From assembly GCA_048054495.1 (NCBI GenBank), contig JBGMQN010000050.1:1-46020 (forward strand): 46,020 nt of DNA. Direction: 5' to 3'. Source of the DNA: JADFRG01 sp048054495. GTDB lineage: Bacteria > Chloroflexota > Anaerolineae > Anaerolineales > E44-bin32. A program made the translations under genes and the position numbers. The notes below the pieces were generated by a model. That model worked only from the letters and a program-made list of their open reading frames with translations, was not told the origin of the DNA and did not search any database. Positions 43,179 to 46,020 of the stretch are shown in pieces; the first letter of the stretch is position 1, and the number at the start of each line of letters is the position of its first letter.

Positions 43179-44345
43179 CTACGCGAGCAGCTCACGCGCG
43201 ATAACCATACGATGGACCTCGGATGGCCCGTCGTAGATGCGAAAGGCCCGCGCCTCTGCAAAGAAATCGCCCAACGGGAGATCGCGGGAGACTCCCAGGC
43301 CTCCGCAAATCTGGATCGCGCGGTCGAACACCCGATTGACCGCCTCCGCCACGAACACTTTGCAGCGCGAGGTCTCTCTTCTGGCTCTCGCCCCCTCCAG
43401 GAGCCTCCAGGCCGCCTGATAGACCATCATTCGGCTCGCATGCAGATCGATATCCGAGTCGGCCAACATCCACTGCACCGCCTGATGGCCTGACAGCTTG
43501 GATCCAAAGGCCTCCCGCTCCTTAGCCCGCTCGACTGCGATTTCAAGTGCCCGCTGTGCAGCCCCAATCCATCGCATGCAGTGCGTGAGTCGAGCGGGTC
43601 CCAGGCGCTGCTGCGCCAGGGCGTAACCCTGGCCAGGCTCTCCCAATACGTTCTCCTGCGGCACCACGCAGGCATCGAAGTTAAGTTCATAGTGGCCCCC
43701 AAGCCAGCTGGCGCCCAACCCACTCACTTGCCGGACCAGCTCCGCTCCGGGTGTATCGGTGGGAACCAGCAACATGGAGGATCCTTTTGACGGCGGTGCG
43801 CTCGGGTCCGTGTGCGCCATAACGATGTAGAATTCGGCGCCCTTCGCTCCGCTCACCCACCATTTCCGACCGTGGATCACCCAAGAGTCGTGCTCGAGGG
43901 AGGCGGTGGTCCGCAGCATTTTGGGATCCGATCCCGCGCCGGGCGCGGGCTCGGTCATGGCAAATGCAGAACGGATCTCTCCAGATGCTAGCGGTTCGAG
44001 GTACTTGTGGCGCTGCTCGGGGCTCGCGGCCAATTCCAGCAAGTGCATGTTTCCCTCATCTGGAGCAGCGCAGTTGAGCGCCAGCGGACCCAACAGGCTG
44101 CGACCTGCGGCCTCAAAGATCGGGGCGATCTCCAGCACATTCAGGCCGAGGCCGCCCAGATCCTGTGGCAGCTGCGGCCCGTAGATCTGGGCTTCTCGGG
44201 CCTTGGATCTAACCGCTTTCAAGGCATCTGAGTCGATGCTCCCCGCTTCGCGGGCTTCGATCTCGAGCGGAATCACCTCATCTCGCAAGAACGTCTCTAC
44301 CCGTCCTGTGAGAACCTGAATGTCCTGATGCCAGTCGAATTCCAT
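43179..44345 (-). CDS. Acyl-CoA dehydrogenase, ACAD10/11 (LvaC-like)
   Basis: 388-residue flavoprotein with the full ACAD fold: FAMTEPAPGAGSDP (FAD/substrate loop), WVIHGRKWWVSGAKG, FGSKLSGHQAVQWMLAD and QICGGLGVSRDLPLGDFF. At the C-terminus RIYDGPSEVHRMVIAREL replaces the usual IYEGTSEIQ, putting Asp372 where medium-chain enzymes hold the catalytic Glu; this is the ACAD10/11 signature. In mammals and in the bacterial levulinate pathway such enzymes work with an APH-fold kinase on 4-hydroxyacyl-CoAs via a 4-phosphoacyl intermediate. A GAGGAGG site precedes the ATG. Divergent from the kinase gene, with only 49 bp between starts. Confidence 0.9.
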   Translation of the reverse strand: MEFDWHQDIQVLTGRVETFLRDEVIPLEIEAREAGSIDSDALKAVRSKAREAQIYGPQLPQDLGGLGLNVLEIAPIFEAAGRSLLGPLALNCAAPDEGNMHLLELAASPEQRHKYLEPLASGEIRSAFAMTEPAPGAGSDPKMLRTTASLEHDSWVIHGRKWWVSGAKGAEFYIVMAHTDPSAPPSKGSSMLLVPTDTPGAELVRQVSGLGASWLGGHYELNFDACVVPQENVLGEPGQGYALAQQRLGPARLTHCMRWIGAAQRALEIAVERAKEREAFGSKLSGHQAVQWMLADSDIDLHASRMMVYQAAWRLLEGARARRETSRCKVFVAEAVNRVFDRAIQICGGLGVSRDLPLGDFFAEARAFRIYDGPSEVHRMVIARELLA

Positions 44346-44382
44346 GGGGAACCTCCTCTGAATCCGCCTTCATCCCTTCTAG

Positions 44383-44388
44383 TACACT
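44383..44388 (+). promoter_or_regulatory. Possible -10 box giving a near-leaderless kinase transcript
   Basis: TACACT ends 6 nt before the GTG start at 44395. If used, the mRNA would begin at or next to the start codon. No good -35 is seen in the 49-bp divergent spacer. Confidence 0.3.
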
Positions 44389-44394
44389 CAAGGT

Positions 44395-45399
44395 GTGAAT
44401 GATCTTGAGAGCAAGCTGGCCGAGTTGGTCGCCGGCCAGGCAGGCGGTGACGTCATTTTACAGCGCATATCGCCTCTCGCCGGAGGGGCCTCACGCGAGA
44501 CCTCGGTCGTGGAGTTATCCATTCGATCAGGTCCCGAAGCTGGAGACTATGAGCTCGTGATGCGCCGAGATCTACACTCTGAAATGCAGCCGGATGCACT
44601 GAGCCGGAAAACCGAGTTCAATCTGTTGAGATCCGCCTACCAGGCCGGCATTATGGTCCCGCGGCCGCGCTGGTACGGCGAAATCGAACGGCCACTGTTC
44701 CTGATGGATCGCGTGCGCGGGGAATCCATCGGCTCCAGAATCGTTCGTTTGAGCGAGCTTGACCAGGCCCGCGCACTATTGCCGCAGCAGATGGGCAAAC
44801 AGCTGGCTATGATCCATGCGTTGGAAGGGGACTTCGAGGGCCTGCCATCCCTTGACCCTGCGATGAGTCCGGCCCAGCACACAGTCCGCCGGCTGCGTGA
44901 TTTGGCGGACCAGATCGGGATCCGGAACCCGGCCTATGAATTCGCATTTCGGTGGCTGGAAGTCCACGCGCCTACCCCGGAAGCCATCACGCTGGTGCAC
45001 GGCGACTATCGAATCGGCAATGTTATCGTTGGACCGGAAGGGTTGTTGGCCATTGTGGATTGGGAATTTGCCCACCTGGGCGATCCCGCCGAGGATTTGG
45101 CCTGGCCCTGTGTACGGGACTGGCGCTTCGGCAAGGATGCCCTGAGCTTTGGCGGTGTCGGATCAAGAGAGGATTTTCTAACTGCTTATGCCGCGGGGGG
45201 AGGTGTGCCATATGAGCCGAAGGCGGTCGAATACTGGGAGATCATGGGCAATGTGCGCTGGGCGGTGGGCTGCCAGTCCCAGGCGTACCGACACTTGAGC
45301 GGCGAAGATCCCGGAGTCGAGTTGGCCAGTTTGGGTCGGCGAGCGGCCGAGATGGAATTGGAATTTCTACGATTGATCGAGGCCGTAGAGGAGGGCTGA
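44395..45399 (+). CDS. APH-fold phosphotransferase, ACAD10/11-kinase / LvaA-like
   Basis: 334-residue aminoglycoside-phosphotransferase-fold kinase. Features: SPLAGGASRETSVVEL (glycine-rich/nucleotide loop), a VMRRD strand (Lys region replaced by Arg), the catalytic loop VHGDYRIGNVIV (~res 199-210, HGDxxxxN) and the metal motif IVDWEFAHLGDPAEDLA (~218-234). It groups by pattern with the kinase domain of ACAD10/11 and with bacterial LvaA, which phosphorylates the 4-hydroxyl of 4-hydroxyacyl-CoA. GTG start at 44395. The DUF6285 gene follows after 5 bp; the ACAD gene is divergent. Antibiotic resistance is unlikely in this context. Confidence 0.88.
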   Translation: MNDLESKLAELVAGQAGGDVILQRISPLAGGASRETSVVELSIRSGPEAGDYELVMRRDLHSEMQPDALSRKTEFNLLRSAYQAGIMVPRPRWYGEIERPLFLMDRVRGESIGSRIVRLSELDQARALLPQQMGKQLAMIHALEGDFEGLPSLDPAMSPAQHTVRRLRDLADQIGIRNPAYEFAFRWLEVHAPTPEAITLVHGDYRIGNVIVGPEGLLAIVDWEFAHLGDPAEDLAWPCVRDWRFGKDALSFGGVGSREDFLTAYAAGGGVPYEPKAVEYWEIMGNVRWAVGCQSQAYRHLSGEDPGVELASLGRRAAEMELEFLRLIEAVEEG

Positions 45400-45404
45400 G
45401 ACCT

Positions 45405-45794
45405 ATGCAGGATAAACCCCTGATTCAGGAATTGCTTTCGGCTGCGCGTGAGCATCTACTAACTCAGGTCATTCATGAACTGGAGGACCCGGGATTGCGG
45501 TTCGGGACGCGCGTGGCAGCAAACGTATTGGCGATTGCCGAACGGGAGCTGGCTCTGGCTCCGGTGCAGTCCGAGGTTGAATACCGGCGCCTGGTCGCGC
45601 TGCTCGGCGAGCAGCAGGTGGAGCTACCGCTTGAGCAACTGACTCAAGAACTCATGGATCGGGTGGCCGCCGGGGCGTTTGACCAGGAGCCCGAGCGCTC
45701 GGCGCTGATTGCGCACCTGATGCACACTGCCGTGGAGAAGCTAAAGATCGCAAATCCTCGCTACCTGGAGCGCGTGCAAGCTGAAGAGGAATAG
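45405..45794 (+). CDS. DUF6285 protein (LvaB-like kinase partner)
   Basis: 129-residue helical protein matching the DUF6285 pattern: LLSAAREHLLTQVIHEL, RFGTRVAANVLAIAERELAL and the C-terminal LIAHLMHTAVEKLKIANPRYLE. In the Pseudomonas levulinate operon the equivalent small protein (LvaB) is required with LvaA for phosphorylation of 4-hydroxyacyl-CoA (literature recollection). GAGGAGGG ribosome site overlaps the kinase stop region. Tight pairing with the kinase supports one functional unit. Confidence 0.8.
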   Translation: MQDKPLIQELLSAAREHLLTQVIHELEDPGLRFGTRVAANVLAIAERELALAPVQSEVEYRRLVALLGEQQVELPLEQLTQELMDRVAAGAFDQEPERSALIAHLMHTAVEKLKIANPRYLERVQAEEE

Positions 45795-45824
45795 ACGCAG
45801 ATTGCCCGAGGCTGGAATCAAAAA

Positions 45825-45858
45825 GGGGATGTCCCAAAAGCCGCTTGAGACAGCCTCC
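45825..45858. repeat. Imperfect inverted repeat resembling insertion-sequence ends
   Basis: GGGGATGTCCCAAAAG followed after 3 bp by CTTGAGACAGCCTCC, imperfect inverted copies of each other. Similar GGxTGTCCCAAAA / TTGAGACAGCCTC strings occur at ends of several IS groups. No transposase is seen. It could also be the terminator hairpin of the kinase transcript. No gene supported in 45795-46020. Confidence 0.3.
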
Positions 45859-46020
45859 AGCAAGAGTGCTTGAATAGATCCATTTACATACGCGGAGTAA
45901 TCCCAGAATATGCAGTGTCAAGCCTGTAGGGATGGGGTTCCATCGGACCGCTTGCCGCCTTGCCACCCAGTGGCGCGAACCGGGGATCCGGGGCCAGTGA
46001 CGCCGCTTCTCCTTCTCGAT

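Noticed and set aside
44395..45399. Aminoglycoside resistance gene
   Set aside because: The APH fold is shared, but pairing with DUF6285 and an ACAD10/11-type dehydrogenase points to acyl-CoA metabolism.

Overview
The window looks like a metagenome-assembled scaffold from a non-model bacterium, most likely a Chloroflexota (Anaerolineae-like) lineage. I infer this from the Pro/Thr/Glu-rich linker behind the lipobox of the solute-binding lipoprotein, a transaldolase-phosphoglucose isomerase fusion, a short-form 6-phosphogluconate dehydrogenase, frequent TTG/GTG starts with strong Shine-Dalgarno sites, and the overall gene mix. No rRNA or single-copy marker is present, so the phylum is inference. 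There are three 100-N scaffold gaps. Two of them are flanked by exact direct duplicates (46 and 55 bp) and are almost certainly unmerged contig overlaps.

Layout. 1-1743: 3' part of a hydantoinase B/oxoprolinase subunit. 1754-5977: a thiamine salvage operon (sigma70 promoter, TPP riboswitch with terminator, thiN, MTH1187-type thiamine-binding protein, ThiX/ThiY/ThiZ-type ABC transporter, DUF402 protein). 5979-6363: scaffold gap, tRNA-Asn and a broken tRNA-like 5' fragment. 6353-8740 (minus): a PucC-family carrier with two unrecognised membrane proteins. 8873-9416 (minus): a 5'-truncated SDR remnant abutting pgl. 9417-16957 (minus): a pentose-phosphate operon tal-pgi / HAD phosphatase / rpiA / gnd / zwf / pgl, interrupted only by an assembly gap that reads through when collapsed. 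17081-20303 (minus): OsmC, NnrE, a DHPR-like SDR and an AlkZ-related protein. 20564-29363 (plus): a branched-chain-amino-acid-type ABC transporter (LivG, LivH, LivM, solute-binding lipoprotein, LivF) interleaved with a long-chain-type acyl-CoA synthetase and followed by a second AMP-binding protein whose catalytic motifs are degenerate. 29385-33406: a small membrane protein and a 1204-residue RND transporter with an internally repeated periplasmic insert. 33481-42543 (minus): a 3020-residue cyclic beta-glucan synthase (GT84 + GH94 type). 42558-45794: a DinB-like protein, an ACAD10/11-type acyl-CoA dehydrogenase and, divergently, an APH-fold kinase plus a DUF6285 protein.

How the parts work together. 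The thiamine operon appears to be switched by TPP through a structure in which aptamer, antiterminator, terminator, Shine-Dalgarno and start codon overlap within about 70 nt. The minus-strand sugar-phosphate operon supplies the oxidative and part of the non-oxidative pentose-phosphate pathway. The transporter/acyl-CoA ligase cluster suggests uptake of a carboxylic acid coupled to CoA activation. The LvaA/LvaB/LvaC-like trio at the right end matches the module that phosphorylates and rearranges 4-hydroxyacyl-CoAs in levulinate catabolism. Together these suggest an organism that takes up and oxidises organic (including gamma-hydroxy) acids.

Strongest leads: the LvaABC-like divergon, the RND transporter with the triplicated insert, the AMP-binding protein lacking the A10 lysine and the P-loop glycines, the compact TPP switch, and the PucC-like carrier without visible photosynthesis genes.
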